Assembly (NCBI GenBank): GCA_016937855.1
Contig: JAFGVU010000182.1
Location: 1-64,000, forward strand
Reading direction: 5' to 3'
Source of the DNA: Bacteroidales bacterium
GTDB taxonomy: Bacteria; Bacteroidota; Bacteroidia; Bacteroidales; ML635J-15
DNA: 64,000 bases
In this document: positions 44,680-53,422 of the stretch, one piece after another
Numbering within the stretch: the stretch's first letter is position 1
How the letters are laid out: every line of letters starts with the position of its first letter
Notes under the pieces: generated by a model
What the model was told of the DNA's origin: nothing
Seen by the model: the letters and a program-made list of their open reading frames with translations, nothing else
Databases searched by the model: none
Made by a program: the position numbers and the translations under genes

Positions 44680-45789
44680 ATGAAAAATATAATATTAAAA
44701 TATGCTTTCGTTTTGTTTGTTTTTTTGGTCATTATAATCAATAATAATTTAAACTCTCAAAATATTTCTTTTTTCAACGACTATCTCGACAATATAGAAG
44801 TATTTGACGAGGGTAATATAAAACAAATTGAACATCTTCCATTAAAAACTTTTCAGGTAACAAACAACGCCCTTGCATACGAAGACAATGCCGGAAATTT
44901 TAAGATTTATCACAATCATTATCTGCATTCAATAAACAATTTTGTTAGTGAATATCAGGCAAGCGATAATTTAATTGGATTTAATATGAATACACAATTA
45001 AAAGTCTTTGATGATGGATCACATAAAAACCTAAGTATCAACACAAAAGAGTACTTTGTCAGCGACGATGTAATTGTGTGGTATGACGATTTTGAAAAAA
45101 TGCTTAAAGCTTATTATAAAAAAGAGGTTTTTGAGCTTGACGACGCACTTGCAACAGACTCAATGAATATGGTTTTACTTGGCGAAAACACTGTTGCTTT
45201 TGTTGATAGTAAAAATTATATGAATGTTTTTTATGAAGGTTATATTGAGCAAATATGCTTTGCTGACAGGGTTAAGTCTATTTCTGCAGGACGAGATATT
45301 GTTGCCTTCGTTGAGGAGCCAGTTAATAATTTTCAGGTTTTTTATTTTGGTGAATTTCTCGAAATCGAAGGATTTGAACCAGTTTCATACAAAACAGCCG
45401 ATAGATTTGTTGCATATATAGATGCAAACAATTATCTAAAGGTTTTCGCCAACTATCAAACACAAACTATTTCGTTTGACAAACCCGAATTTTACCAAGT
45501 AGAAGACGAACTTATGGTATTTAGTGTTCAGAACTATTTTAAAGTTTACTATAACGGAAAGGTGTTTACCCTCGAAAGCTATATACCCGATGATTATAAA
45601 ATGAACAACAATGTATTAGGATATATTGATCAAATGGGTAATCTTAAATTTTTTGACGGTGAAAAAACAACAACAATTTCATACGAAAGCATTACCGATT
45701 TTCAAATTCACGGAAGTCTTATCAAATATAAATTTGGTGTAAATTCCGAAAACATTTATTATAATAACAAAACCTATAAAAACGACTAG
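44680..45789 (+). CDS. Secreted protein of nine ~35-residue repeats, function unknown
   Basis: A 369-residue protein with signal sequence (about 1-26) and then only repeats, about eight full and one partial. Each unit has a short strand (VAFVD, VAYID, LGYID), a LKVF or FKVYYNG strand, an aromatic/hydrophobic strand and a Ser/Asp turn. The period is 34-38 residues and the pattern fits a beta-propeller or beta-solenoid. Aromatic residues (Tyr, Phe) are frequent. No enzymatic motif or sorting domain is seen. It is followed 1 base later by queG, probably in one operon, though no functional link is obvious. Not recognised as a known family. Confidence 0.85.
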   Translation: MKNIILKYAFVLFVFLVIIINNNLNSQNISFFNDYLDNIEVFDEGNIKQIEHLPLKTFQVTNNALAYEDNAGNFKIYHNHYLHSINNFVSEYQASDNLIGFNMNTQLKVFDDGSHKNLSINTKEYFVSDDVIVWYDDFEKMLKAYYKKEVFELDDALATDSMNMVLLGENTVAFVDSKNYMNVFYEGYIEQICFADRVKSISAGRDIVAFVEEPVNNFQVFYFGEFLEIEGFEPVSYKTADRFVAYIDANNYLKVFANYQTQTISFDKPEFYQVEDELMVFSVQNYFKVYYNGKVFTLESYIPDDYKMNNNVLGYIDQMGNLKFFDGEKTTTISYESITDFQIHGSLIKYKFGVNSENIYYNNKTYKND

Positions 45790-45790
45790 T

Positions 45791-46708
45791 GTGAAAATAA
45801 ACTCTAAACTTGTAAAAAAACTTGCACTGGAACATGGTTTTGACGATTGTGGAATAACAAATTCTCTCCCTCCCGAAAAAGACGTTCTATTTTACGAAAA
45901 ATGGATAAGCTCTGGCAAAAATGCCGGCATGGATTATTTAACACGAAATATTAAAATTCGTAAAAACCCCACACTACTTGTACCTGAAGCAAAAACAGTA
46001 ATTAGCCTTATTCTTTCTTATAATATAAACTCTGCAAATCAAAAATACTTTATTTCAAAATACGCTCGCGGCAAAGACTATCATCATGTCATGAAATCAA
46101 AGCTAAAAAGCTTTGAGCAAAAATTAAAAAACCTTTATCCTGATTTAAATTCAAGGATTTTTACCGATTCGGCACCAGTTTTAGAGAGAGTTTTTGCCAG
46201 AGAAGCAGGATTAGGTTTTATTGGTAAAAACACCTGTTTAATTCACCCAAAATATGGATCATTCATATTTATAGGAGAAATAATTTGTGATGCTGAAGCC
46301 GAGTACGACCAAGCAACTAAGGGTGAATGCGGAGATTGTAATTTGTGTTTAACTGCCTGTCCTGTTGGGGCATTGTCGCGCTTTGGACTCGACGCAAATA
46401 AATGCATCAGTTATCATACAATTGAAAATCCGGGAGAAATTCCGGAATACACAGCCAACAAAATAAAAAATCAGGTTTTTGGATGTGATATTTGCCAGGA
46501 TGTTTGCCCATTTAATGAGAATAAACCAATTTCTAAGCACAAAGAGTTTTACGATTCCGAAACCATTAAATCTTTAAACCCTAAAAAGCTAGAAAATATG
46601 ACAAATTCGCAATTCAAAAAGCATTTTATTTCTACTTCGCTTTATCGCGCAGGAAAGCGAAAATTAGTCGAAAATTTTAAACTGGTTGAAAACAAAATGA
46701 CTAAATAG
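45791..46708 (+). CDS. queG: Epoxyqueuosine reductase
   Basis: A 305-residue cobalamin- and Fe-S-dependent enzyme that reduces epoxyqueuosine to queuosine at the tRNA wobble base. Two [4Fe-4S] motifs are intact: CGDCNLCLTACPVGAL and CDICQDVCPFN. The N-terminal B12-binding part includes LILSYN and KYARGKDYHHVM. It uses GTG start, one base after the stop of the repeat-protein gene. The C terminus is shorter than in E. coli QueG (379), lacking the HEAT-like extension, as in many Bacteroidota. Confidence 0.93.
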   Translation: MKINSKLVKKLALEHGFDDCGITNSLPPEKDVLFYEKWISSGKNAGMDYLTRNIKIRKNPTLLVPEAKTVISLILSYNINSANQKYFISKYARGKDYHHVMKSKLKSFEQKLKNLYPDLNSRIFTDSAPVLERVFAREAGLGFIGKNTCLIHPKYGSFIFIGEIICDAEAEYDQATKGECGDCNLCLTACPVGALSRFGLDANKCISYHTIENPGEIPEYTANKIKNQVFGCDICQDVCPFNENKPISKHKEFYDSETIKSLNPKKLENMTNSQFKKHFISTSLYRAGKRKLVENFKLVENKMTK

Positions 46709-46731
46709 TTCCCATATTCCAAAAGAAACAA

Positions 46732-46739
46732 TATTTTTG
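46732..46739 (+). promoter_or_regulatory. -7 promoter element of the LmtA-like gene
   Basis: TATTTTTG matches TAnnTTTG, 18 bases before the ATG at 46758. Confidence 0.45.
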
Positions 46740-46757
46740 CGCATAAATTAAATTTTT

Positions 46758-47498
46758 ATGGCTTTACTCGAGAGTATCGAAAAACAAGGTAATTGGCTTT
46801 TTAAATACCGTAGTTTTTTACCCTTACTAATATTTTCACCAGGTTTGGCATGGTATATTTACCTAACTTGGCAACGCGACTATGTAAACATTTGGTGGCT
46901 GGATCTGATTTTTCTGGCTGTAGGATTTTTTGGTTTGGCAATAAGAGTTTATACTGTTGGTTTTACGCCAAAAGGTACTAGCGGGAGAAATACTACCCAA
47001 GGACAAGTAGCAGAAAGCTTAAACACTTCTGGTATTTACTCAATGGTTCGTCATCCGCTATATTTAGGCAATTTTTTCATGTGGCTTGCTCCGGTTTTAA
47101 TGATAACTGACTTATGGTTTGCGTTATTCTTTTGTTCATTTTACTGGATATATTATGAGAGAATTATGTTTGCCGAAGAAGCATTTTTACGCAGAAAATT
47201 TGAAAAAGAATATTTTGCATGGGCAGAAAACACACCAGCATTTTTTCCTAAATTTTCAAATTATAAGAAATCAAGCCTCTATTTTTCTTTGAAAAATGTT
47301 CTAAAACGAGAGTATAACGGATTTTTTAATCTTATTTTGATTATGACTGTCTTCCGTATTATTGGATTTGCAATAAGTGAACAAAAATTTTATCTCGATT
47401 TACCGTGGATAATTGTTTTCGCTTGCGGATTTACAATATTTGCAATACTTAAAATACTTAAAAAGTTCACTAAAGTTCTCGATGTAGAAGGACGATAA
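46758..47498 (+). CDS. Isoprenylcysteine-carboxyl-methyltransferase-like membrane protein (LmtA-like)
   Basis: A 246-residue integral membrane methyltransferase with about five or six helices. The SAM-binding segment of the ICMT/PEMT superfamily is visible: GIYSMVRHPLYLGNFFMW, followed by EEAFLRRKFEKEYFAWAENTPAFFP. Leptospira LmtA, of the same superfamily, methylates the 1-phosphate of lipid A; the proximity of lipid A genes (lpxC, lpxA) fits that. An alternative is methylation of another lipid or of a prenylated substrate. The C-terminal ~70 residues with extra helices are unusual for the shorter family members. Confidence 0.7.
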   Translation: MALLESIEKQGNWLFKYRSFLPLLIFSPGLAWYIYLTWQRDYVNIWWLDLIFLAVGFFGLAIRVYTVGFTPKGTSGRNTTQGQVAESLNTSGIYSMVRHPLYLGNFFMWLAPVLMITDLWFALFFCSFYWIYYERIMFAEEAFLRRKFEKEYFAWAENTPAFFPKFSNYKKSSLYFSLKNVLKREYNGFFNLILIMTVFRIIGFAISEQKFYLDLPWIIVFACGFTIFAILKILKKFTKVLDVEGR

Positions 47499-47570
47499 AA
47501 ATTTAATAAAAACTTAAGTTTTTGTTGAAAAATATTTTATAGCTTTAAATTTTTAGAAAAACATCTAAAT

Positions 47571-48503
47571 ATGAATACACTAGTTGCCGATAAAATTGTA
47601 AAAAAGTTCTCCAATCACTTAGCCCTCGATAATGTCTCCATCGAAGTGCCTCAAGGTAGTGTCTTTGGATTACTTGGTCCGAACGGAGCCGGAAAAACAA
47701 CTCTCATTAGAATAATCAATCAGATTACTGCACCTGATAGCGGACATGTGTTTTTTAATGGCGAAAGGCTGAGTTCGAAACACATTGCACAAATAGGGTA
47801 TCTTCCCGAAGAAAGAGGTCTTTATAAAAAAATGAGTGTCGGAGAACAATCGTTGTATTTGTGTCAGTTAAAAGGAATGTCGAAAAAAGATGCTCTGATT
47901 GGGTTAAAACATTGGTTCGAGAAATTTGAAATTCAATCATGGTGGGACAAAAAAGTTGAAGAATTATCAAAAGGAATGCAGCAAAAAGTTCAGTTTATTA
48001 CTACTGTCCTTCATAAACCAGAATTACTAATTTTTGATGAACCCTTTAGTGGTTTTGATCCAATTAACGCAAATCTATTAAAAAACGAAATTCTTGAGCT
48101 TAGCCGCAATGGAGCAACCATTATTTTCTCAACCCATAATATGTCATCTGTTGAAGAAATTTGTTCGCATATAGCACTAATAAATAAATCGCAAAAAATT
48201 CTTGATGGAGATATCGATATTGTTCGCGAAAAACACTCCTCTAAAATATACGAACTAGAATACACCGGATTTTTTAACAAGCTGGAAACAACCTTAACAT
48301 CCGATTATAAAATATTAGATTTTAAAGAAACTACATCAGGTGGAGCAATAAAAATAGAAGTCCTTAACGATCAAATGACAAGTAACGACTTGTTAAAACG
48401 GATGATGCAATATGGAACAATATCTTCGTTTCGCAAAAATTTACCAAGCATGAACGATATTTTTATCAAAGTTGTGGGAGACACTAATTCAGTAACCGAA
48501 TAA
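47571..48503 (+). CDS. ABC transporter ATP-binding protein (NatA-like)
   Basis: A 310-residue ATPase subunit of an ABC-2 exporter. Walker A GPNGAGKTT, signature LSKGMQQKVQ, Walker B LLIFDEPFSGFDP and the H-loop Ser-Thr-His are complete. The C-terminal ~80 residues match the extension of NatA-type proteins. The permease starts 10 bases after it. The NatAB family exports Na+ in Bacillus; other members export drugs or lipids, so the substrate is open. Confidence 0.92.
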   Translation: MNTLVADKIVKKFSNHLALDNVSIEVPQGSVFGLLGPNGAGKTTLIRIINQITAPDSGHVFFNGERLSSKHIAQIGYLPEERGLYKKMSVGEQSLYLCQLKGMSKKDALIGLKHWFEKFEIQSWWDKKVEELSKGMQQKVQFITTVLHKPELLIFDEPFSGFDPINANLLKNEILELSRNGATIIFSTHNMSSVEEICSHIALINKSQKILDGDIDIVREKHSSKIYELEYTGFFNKLETTLTSDYKILDFKETTSGGAIKIEVLNDQMTSNDLLKRMMQYGTISSFRKNLPSMNDIFIKVVGDTNSVTE

Positions 48504-48513
48504 TAAATAAACT

Positions 48514-49899
48514 ATGAATAAAATAGGTTTAATTATAAAACGTGAATACAGCACAAGGGTTAAGAAAAAAACCTTTATTATCATGACTATTTTAGGCCCG
48601 ATACTATTCGCGGCCATGATGATTGCTCCTGTTATACTAATGCAAATGGAGAGCGACGACTACAAAAAAATTGCTGTAATCGACGAAGCCAGAATGTTTG
48701 ACAATGCCCTTAAAAATACAGAGTATATCGATTTTGAATTTGTTTCGGACAAGTATTTTGATAGCGCAACTTCGACATATAACCTCACTCAAGCAAAAGC
48801 AGATTTAAAAGAGTCTGATTATTATGCATTATTATATATCCCCCATACTGCTGTCCAAACAAACAGAGGCGCAGTTCAATTAATATCCTATCAGCAACCC
48901 AATATGGGATTAAAAATGCATATCGCAAACGGAATAGAAAAGCGAATCGAAGACATTAAATTAAGCACAAAAGCCGACGACCTTGGCATAACCCAACAAG
49001 ATGTTGACGAAATTTTGATGGTTGTAAATACAAACATAAACGTTGTTACAACAACTCTTGACGAAAAAGGTGGCGAAAAAGAATCATCCACCGAAATTGC
49101 CATGATTATCGGATATATTTGCGGATTTTTGATTTACATGTTTGTGTTTATGTATGGATCGCAAGTTATGCGTGGTGTGATTGAGGAAAAATCAAACAGA
49201 ATCATCGAAGTAATTGTTTCTTCAGTAAAACCATTTCAGCTAATGATGGGTAAAATTGTTGGCGTAGCTTTGGTAGGATTAACACAATTTGTTTTATGGG
49301 TCGTCTTAACAATCGGACTCGTTAGCATAGGTCAATCTATTCTGTTAAAAGATTACAAAATGTCCGAAATATCGCAAAATACAATGTCAATGGGTTCTCA
49401 ACTCGACGAATCGGGAAATCCTCAGGATGAAGATGCAATGAAATTTGAAGAAATGTTCCGAGCAGTATATTCTGTTGATTATGTAACTGTGATTTCACTG
49501 TTTTTGTTCTATTTCCTTGGCGGATATTTGCTTTACGCTGCTATGTTTGCTGTAGTTGGATCGGCAGTTGACAACGAAACTGACACACAACAATTTATGC
49601 TGCCAATTACAATTCCCTTAGTTCTTGGTATTATTGTAATGGTTTCGGCAATAAATAATCCTTCGGGAAGTCTTGCGTACTGGTTTTCTATAATCCCATT
49701 TACTTCTCCAATTGTTATGATGGTTAGAATCCCGTTCGGAGTTCCTTTTACTGATTTGTTTATTTCAATGGCATCACTAGTTGTGAGTTTTGTGTTTATG
49801 ACTTGGTTTGCTGCAAAAATTTACCGTGTTGGAATTCTAATGTATGGTAAAAAAGTAAATTATAAAGAGCTTTGGAAATGGTTTAAATATAGAAATTAG
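48514..49899 (+). CDS. ABC-2 type permease (NatB-like)
   Basis: A 461-residue membrane subunit. One helix is near residues 20-42, then a large periplasmic/extracytoplasmic domain (about 45-190), then five or six helices (about 198-450) with the EEKSNRIIEVIVSSVKPFQLMMGKI cytoplasmic coupling segment that is typical of NatB/DrrB. It pairs with the preceding ATPase. It overlaps the Ppx/GppA gene by 1 base. Confidence 0.9.
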   Translation: MNKIGLIIKREYSTRVKKKTFIIMTILGPILFAAMMIAPVILMQMESDDYKKIAVIDEARMFDNALKNTEYIDFEFVSDKYFDSATSTYNLTQAKADLKESDYYALLYIPHTAVQTNRGAVQLISYQQPNMGLKMHIANGIEKRIEDIKLSTKADDLGITQQDVDEILMVVNTNINVVTTTLDEKGGEKESSTEIAMIIGYICGFLIYMFVFMYGSQVMRGVIEEKSNRIIEVIVSSVKPFQLMMGKIVGVALVGLTQFVLWVVLTIGLVSIGQSILLKDYKMSEISQNTMSMGSQLDESGNPQDEDAMKFEEMFRAVYSVDYVTVISLFLFYFLGGYLLYAAMFAVVGSAVDNETDTQQFMLPITIPLVLGIIVMVSAINNPSGSLAYWFSIIPFTSPIVMMVRIPFGVPFTDLFISMASLVVSFVFMTWFAAKIYRVGILMYGKKVNYKELWKWFKYRN

Positions 49900-50837
49900 T
49901 GAAAATTGCATCGATTGATATAGGGACAAATACTTGCAATCTGCTTATTGCCAAACAAAAAACAAATGGTAAGCTAGATTTTTTGCATCGCGAAAAACAA
50001 GCAATTACCCTAATAAATAAAAACGATATAAATGCTAGTATAATCTCACAATCATCAATCGATAATCTGATAAACATCTTAAATAACTACAAAACAAAAA
50101 TTCTAAATCATCAACCACAAAAAATAATTATTACAGCTACTAGTGGAATTAGAAGTGCTACAAATCAGAAGGACATTTTATCAAACATTAAAACTCATAC
50201 TGATTTAGATGTCGAAATAATTGACGGAAAAAGAGAAGCAGAACTCGTCTATTGTGGTGTCAAAAACGCAATAAAACTTAGTCAAGACAATTTCCTCATC
50301 ATCGATATTGGAGGAGGAAGCATCGAATTTATAATCGCGAATGGTTTAGAAACTAGCTTTATGCAAAGCTATCAAATTGGTGTTGCCAGAATACTAAACA
50401 AATACAAATTCGAGGATCCCCTAACAAAAAAAGATATAAATTTAATCGAAAATATTTTATCAGAAAACCTTTCGGAATTATTTCATTTATGTAGAACACT
50501 TAAAATATCCACATTAATTGGTTCGTCAGGGTCATACGAAACATTTGCCAATTTAATAAAATATGAATTTGCTCAAAGCAACCTAAGAGATGATGATTCA
50601 TACAACGTTATTAACTTAGATTATTTTGAAAAAATTCATTATAAATTGATTAATTTTGATTTCGAGCATAGAAAAAATATGCCCGGTATGGAAATCATCA
50701 GAGTGCAGTTGATTCCTATTGCATCCGTTGTAACTAATTACATTCTAAAAGAACTAAATATAAAAACTTTAATACAATCAAACTACTCTATCAAAGAAGG
50801 TCTGATTTTTGATTATCTTAGCCAAAATAAAAAATGA
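49899..50837 (+). CDS. Ppx/GppA family phosphatase
   Basis: A 312-residue protein of the actin-like ATPase fold. It shows the phosphate motif SIDIGTNTCNLLI at the start, SGIRSA, and the IDIGGGSIEFII segment. Members hydrolyse polyphosphate (Ppx) or pppGpp (GppA); only the catalytic domain is present, so the two cannot be told apart. GTG start at the last base of the permease stop indicates coupling. A ppk gene is not in the window. Confidence 0.9.
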   Translation: MKIASIDIGTNTCNLLIAKQKTNGKLDFLHREKQAITLINKNDINASIISQSSIDNLINILNNYKTKILNHQPQKIIITATSGIRSATNQKDILSNIKTHTDLDVEIIDGKREAELVYCGVKNAIKLSQDNFLIIDIGGGSIEFIIANGLETSFMQSYQIGVARILNKYKFEDPLTKKDINLIENILSENLSELFHLCRTLKISTLIGSSGSYETFANLIKYEFAQSNLRDDDSYNVINLDYFEKIHYKLINFDFEHRKNMPGMEIIRVQLIPIASVVTNYILKELNIKTLIQSNYSIKEGLIFDYLSQNKK

Positions 50838-51889
50838 AATTTAAAAGCCTTAACAATATGAAACAATTATTTTTTAGTTTAATCCTAATTTTATTTGTAA
50901 TAACAGGGTTTTCACAAGAGAAAGAGTATAAAATTGCAACCATTGCATTTTACAACATCGAGAACCTTTTTGATACAATAAACGATCCCAACATATTTTT
51001 AAACCATGAATTTACGCCGGAGAGTGATAAACATTGGAATACTGAAAAGTATTTTCCCAAAATGGAAAGAATGGGAAAAGTTATAAATGGTATTGGTGCT
51101 GAGATGACAAAATCTGCTCCTGCAATTCTTGGTTTAAGCGAAATCGAGAACAAAACAGTACTCGAAGATTTAGTAAAAGCAAAAGAAATTGTACAATATG
51201 ATTATCAAATTGTACACTTCGACGGACCTGACCATCGAGGTGTTGATTGCGCATTGCTTTATCGTCCAGAATTTTTTGAAGTTACTAATACTGCAATGTA
51301 CAAAGTTAAAATGGATGATCCTGAATGGACCACCAGAGCTCAACTTCTTGTATCAGGCAAATTTGATGGCGAAGACATGCACTTTATTGTTTTACACTGG
51401 CCATCGCGCCGAGGTGGGGAAAAGAAAAGTGCTCCAAAAAGAGAAGCTGCCGCAGACGTAACACGATATATTGTTGACTCAATTCTAAAAGCAGATCCAA
51501 ATGCCAAAATAGTTTGCATGGGCGACCTTAACGACGACCCAATAAATAGCAGCGTTAAAAAACATTTACGTACCGCTTCTAAAAAAGAAGATGCTGTTGA
51601 CGGAACAATGTTTAATCCAATGGATGCATTATACAAAAAAGGCATTGGCTCTTTAGCTTATCGTGATAAATGGAATCTTTTTGATCAAATTGTAATTTCA
51701 CCTTCATTCGTTGATAAAGACAATAAAGGATACATTCACTATCAAACATTTGTTTATAACAAACCTTTCCTCATGCAAAAAGAAGGTAAATTTAAAGGAT
51801 ATCCATTTAGAACTTTTGTCGGAAACACACACATGGGCGGATATAGTGATCACTTTCCGGTTTATATGTATATTGTCAAAGAAAAATAA
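50834..51889 (+). CDS. Secreted endonuclease/exonuclease/phosphatase-family protein
   Basis: A 351-residue protein of the EEP superfamily. A signal peptide follows a short leader (a second ATG at 50858 begins MKQLFFSLILILF; the first overlaps the Ppx/GppA stop as ATGA). EEP motifs: FYNIENLFD, LGLSEIENK, MGDLNDDP and GGYSDHFPV, the last with the catalytic His. It acts in the periplasm on a phosphodiester or phosphomonoester substrate of unknown identity. Not obviously a nuclease; sphingomyelinase- or inositol phosphatase-like activities share the fold. Confidence 0.88.
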   Translation: MKFKSLNNMKQLFFSLILILFVITGFSQEKEYKIATIAFYNIENLFDTINDPNIFLNHEFTPESDKHWNTEKYFPKMERMGKVINGIGAEMTKSAPAILGLSEIENKTVLEDLVKAKEIVQYDYQIVHFDGPDHRGVDCALLYRPEFFEVTNTAMYKVKMDDPEWTTRAQLLVSGKFDGEDMHFIVLHWPSRRGGEKKSAPKREAAADVTRYIVDSILKADPNAKIVCMGDLNDDPINSSVKKHLRTASKKEDAVDGTMFNPMDALYKKGIGSLAYRDKWNLFDQIVISPSFVDKDNKGYIHYQTFVYNKPFLMQKEGKFKGYPFRTFVGNTHMGGYSDHFPVYMYIVKEK

Positions 51890-51940
51890 AACTGTTTAAT
51901 CAACAATAATCAAACGCTCGAACAAATAAAACAATAATAC

Positions 51941-52519
51941 ATGAAACAAATTAAATTTATTTCTTTAGCAATTATAGTTTTAAGTTTGAATTGCATAATT
52001 TTTGCTTGTAATAATGAAAATACAAAATCCAATTCCGACGAAAACATTTCAGATACCACTAAAATAATTAACAGCTCGGACACTCTTCCCGAGATTATCA
52101 AAAATGACAGTTTAATTAAAGAATATCTGGTGGTTATTGCTGATACTTTTGATGATGGAAATCCATTGAAAATACACTACTGCAATCCTGATAATAAGAA
52201 CGATGTAAAATATGAAAAGCAGTTTTATCGCAGTGGTAAAATATTTATCGAAGGACCATTAAATAATGGCCGAAGAGATGGAAAATGGATAGCCTGGTAC
52301 GAGAGTGGAGTTATGTGGAGTGTCGGATATTTTAAAGATGGATTAAAACATGGAGCAAGTAACGTGTATTATGAAAACGGTCAGGTGAGATACACAAAAA
52401 ACTACGACAATGATGTTGCAATTGGACTTTGGGAATTTTTCGATGAAAACGGCGATTTACTTGGTAAAGTTATGTACGAAAACGGTAAAAAGCTTTGGCA
52501 AGAAGGGGTTGCCGAATAA
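51941..52519 (+). CDS. MORN-repeat lipoprotein
   Basis: A 192-residue protein with lipoprotein signal (IFAC, Cys about residue 23), a Ser/Asn/Asp-rich linker, and then five MORN-like repeats (KIFIEGPLNNGRRDGKW, SVGYFKDGLKHGA, ENGQVRYTKNY, ENGDLLGKVMY). Such proteins in Bacteroidota are often annotated as YwqK-family antitoxin; no toxin partner is adjacent, so that label is not supported. It likely has a structural or binding role in the outer membrane. Confidence 0.85.
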   Translation: MKQIKFISLAIIVLSLNCIIFACNNENTKSNSDENISDTTKIINSSDTLPEIIKNDSLIKEYLVVIADTFDDGNPLKIHYCNPDNKNDVKYEKQFYRSGKIFIEGPLNNGRRDGKWIAWYESGVMWSVGYFKDGLKHGASNVYYENGQVRYTKNYDNDVAIGLWEFFDENGDLLGKVMYENGKKLWQEGVAE

Positions 52520-52531
52520 AATATATATAAT

Positions 52532-53212
52532 ATGAAAAAGACAGTAATAGCATTCGTTTTATTCTTTTCAATTGGAATTGGTTCTGCGTTTTCTCAATCT
52601 GTTGGGTTTTCGTATTTTTTTCCCAAAAACGGATATTTTTCAAATCCTGTTGCCCCTGTAAATTTTAGTTTACCTATAAAGTTTGGTAATTTTCTACAAA
52701 TATCTCCCGGAATAGGATTATCAAACATTGGAGGAATGAGCATGACGGGATTTCCTGAAGAATACAACTCAAATATTGCACTGATAGGCCCCTTCCAATC
52801 ACTGGAGTTGAGTTTAATCCCGGCAATTGTTTTGCCATTTAAAACTGTAAAGTTTGATTTTTCGGGTGGGGTTTTTGGTTTTGCCACCTTTAATCCAAAG
52901 CTTATCGAAGGCAATTTTAACGACATGTATTCAAATGCAAAAGATTTCGATTTTGTAAACACTGCTAGCACCATCGATAAGAAACCAATAGGATGGGGCT
53001 TTGTTTTTGGCGGAAAATTTAGATTTAAAGTAACTAAATTAGTTTGGGGGTACATTGGGGCTAATTATTACATGGGAGAGCAAAAAATGGCTTTAAATGG
53101 CAATTATAACGGTGTCAAAAATAACACTGTTACTACCGGCACATTTTCTTTCCCAGATGCATCACTTCTTTATCATGGATTACAAATTAGTGTAGGAGCT
53201 GTATTTAAGTAA
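52532..53212 (+). CDS. Predicted outer-membrane beta-barrel protein
   Basis: A 226-residue protein with a signal peptide (about 1-22, SAFSQ). The rest is a run of short alternating strands with Gly and aromatics, ending GLQISVGAVFK, with terminal Phe-Lys. This is typical of an 8- to 10-stranded outer-membrane barrel. No porin subfamily is recognised. It follows the MORN lipoprotein by 12 bases, so the two may act together at the outer membrane. Confidence 0.75.
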   Translation: MKKTVIAFVLFFSIGIGSAFSQSVGFSYFFPKNGYFSNPVAPVNFSLPIKFGNFLQISPGIGLSNIGGMSMTGFPEEYNSNIALIGPFQSLELSLIPAIVLPFKTVKFDFSGGVFGFATFNPKLIEGNFNDMYSNAKDFDFVNTASTIDKKPIGWGFVFGGKFRFKVTKLVWGYIGANYYMGEQKMALNGNYNGVKNNTVTTGTFSFPDASLLYHGLQISVGAVFK

Positions 53213-53397
53213 CAGGTATCTGTTCACTAAACCAATTAAACATCATTTCCACTCAAGTAAATGTTTGTAAAAAACTGGTTGTCAACTAGTATTTTAAGCA
53301 ACATAACAATATTTATAGAAACAAATATGTCATAATTATTACAATTATCTTAATCAAAAACTTAGGACAATAATAGCATAATAATAAAAACTTTATG

Positions 53398-53405
53398 TAA
53401 GTTTG
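53398..53405 (+). promoter_or_regulatory. -7 promoter element of ettA
   Basis: TAAGTTTG matches TAnnTTTG, 17 bases before the ATG at 53423. The rest of the 210-base gap is AT-rich, with one imperfect palindrome (ACTGGTTGTCAACTAGT, near 53273). Confidence 0.45.
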
Positions 53406-53422
53406 TTTAAAACTTTATAATT

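Noticed and set aside
51941-52519. YwqK-type antitoxin label for the MORN protein
   Set aside because: The MORN repeats explain the similarity; it is a lipoprotein and no toxin gene is adjacent.
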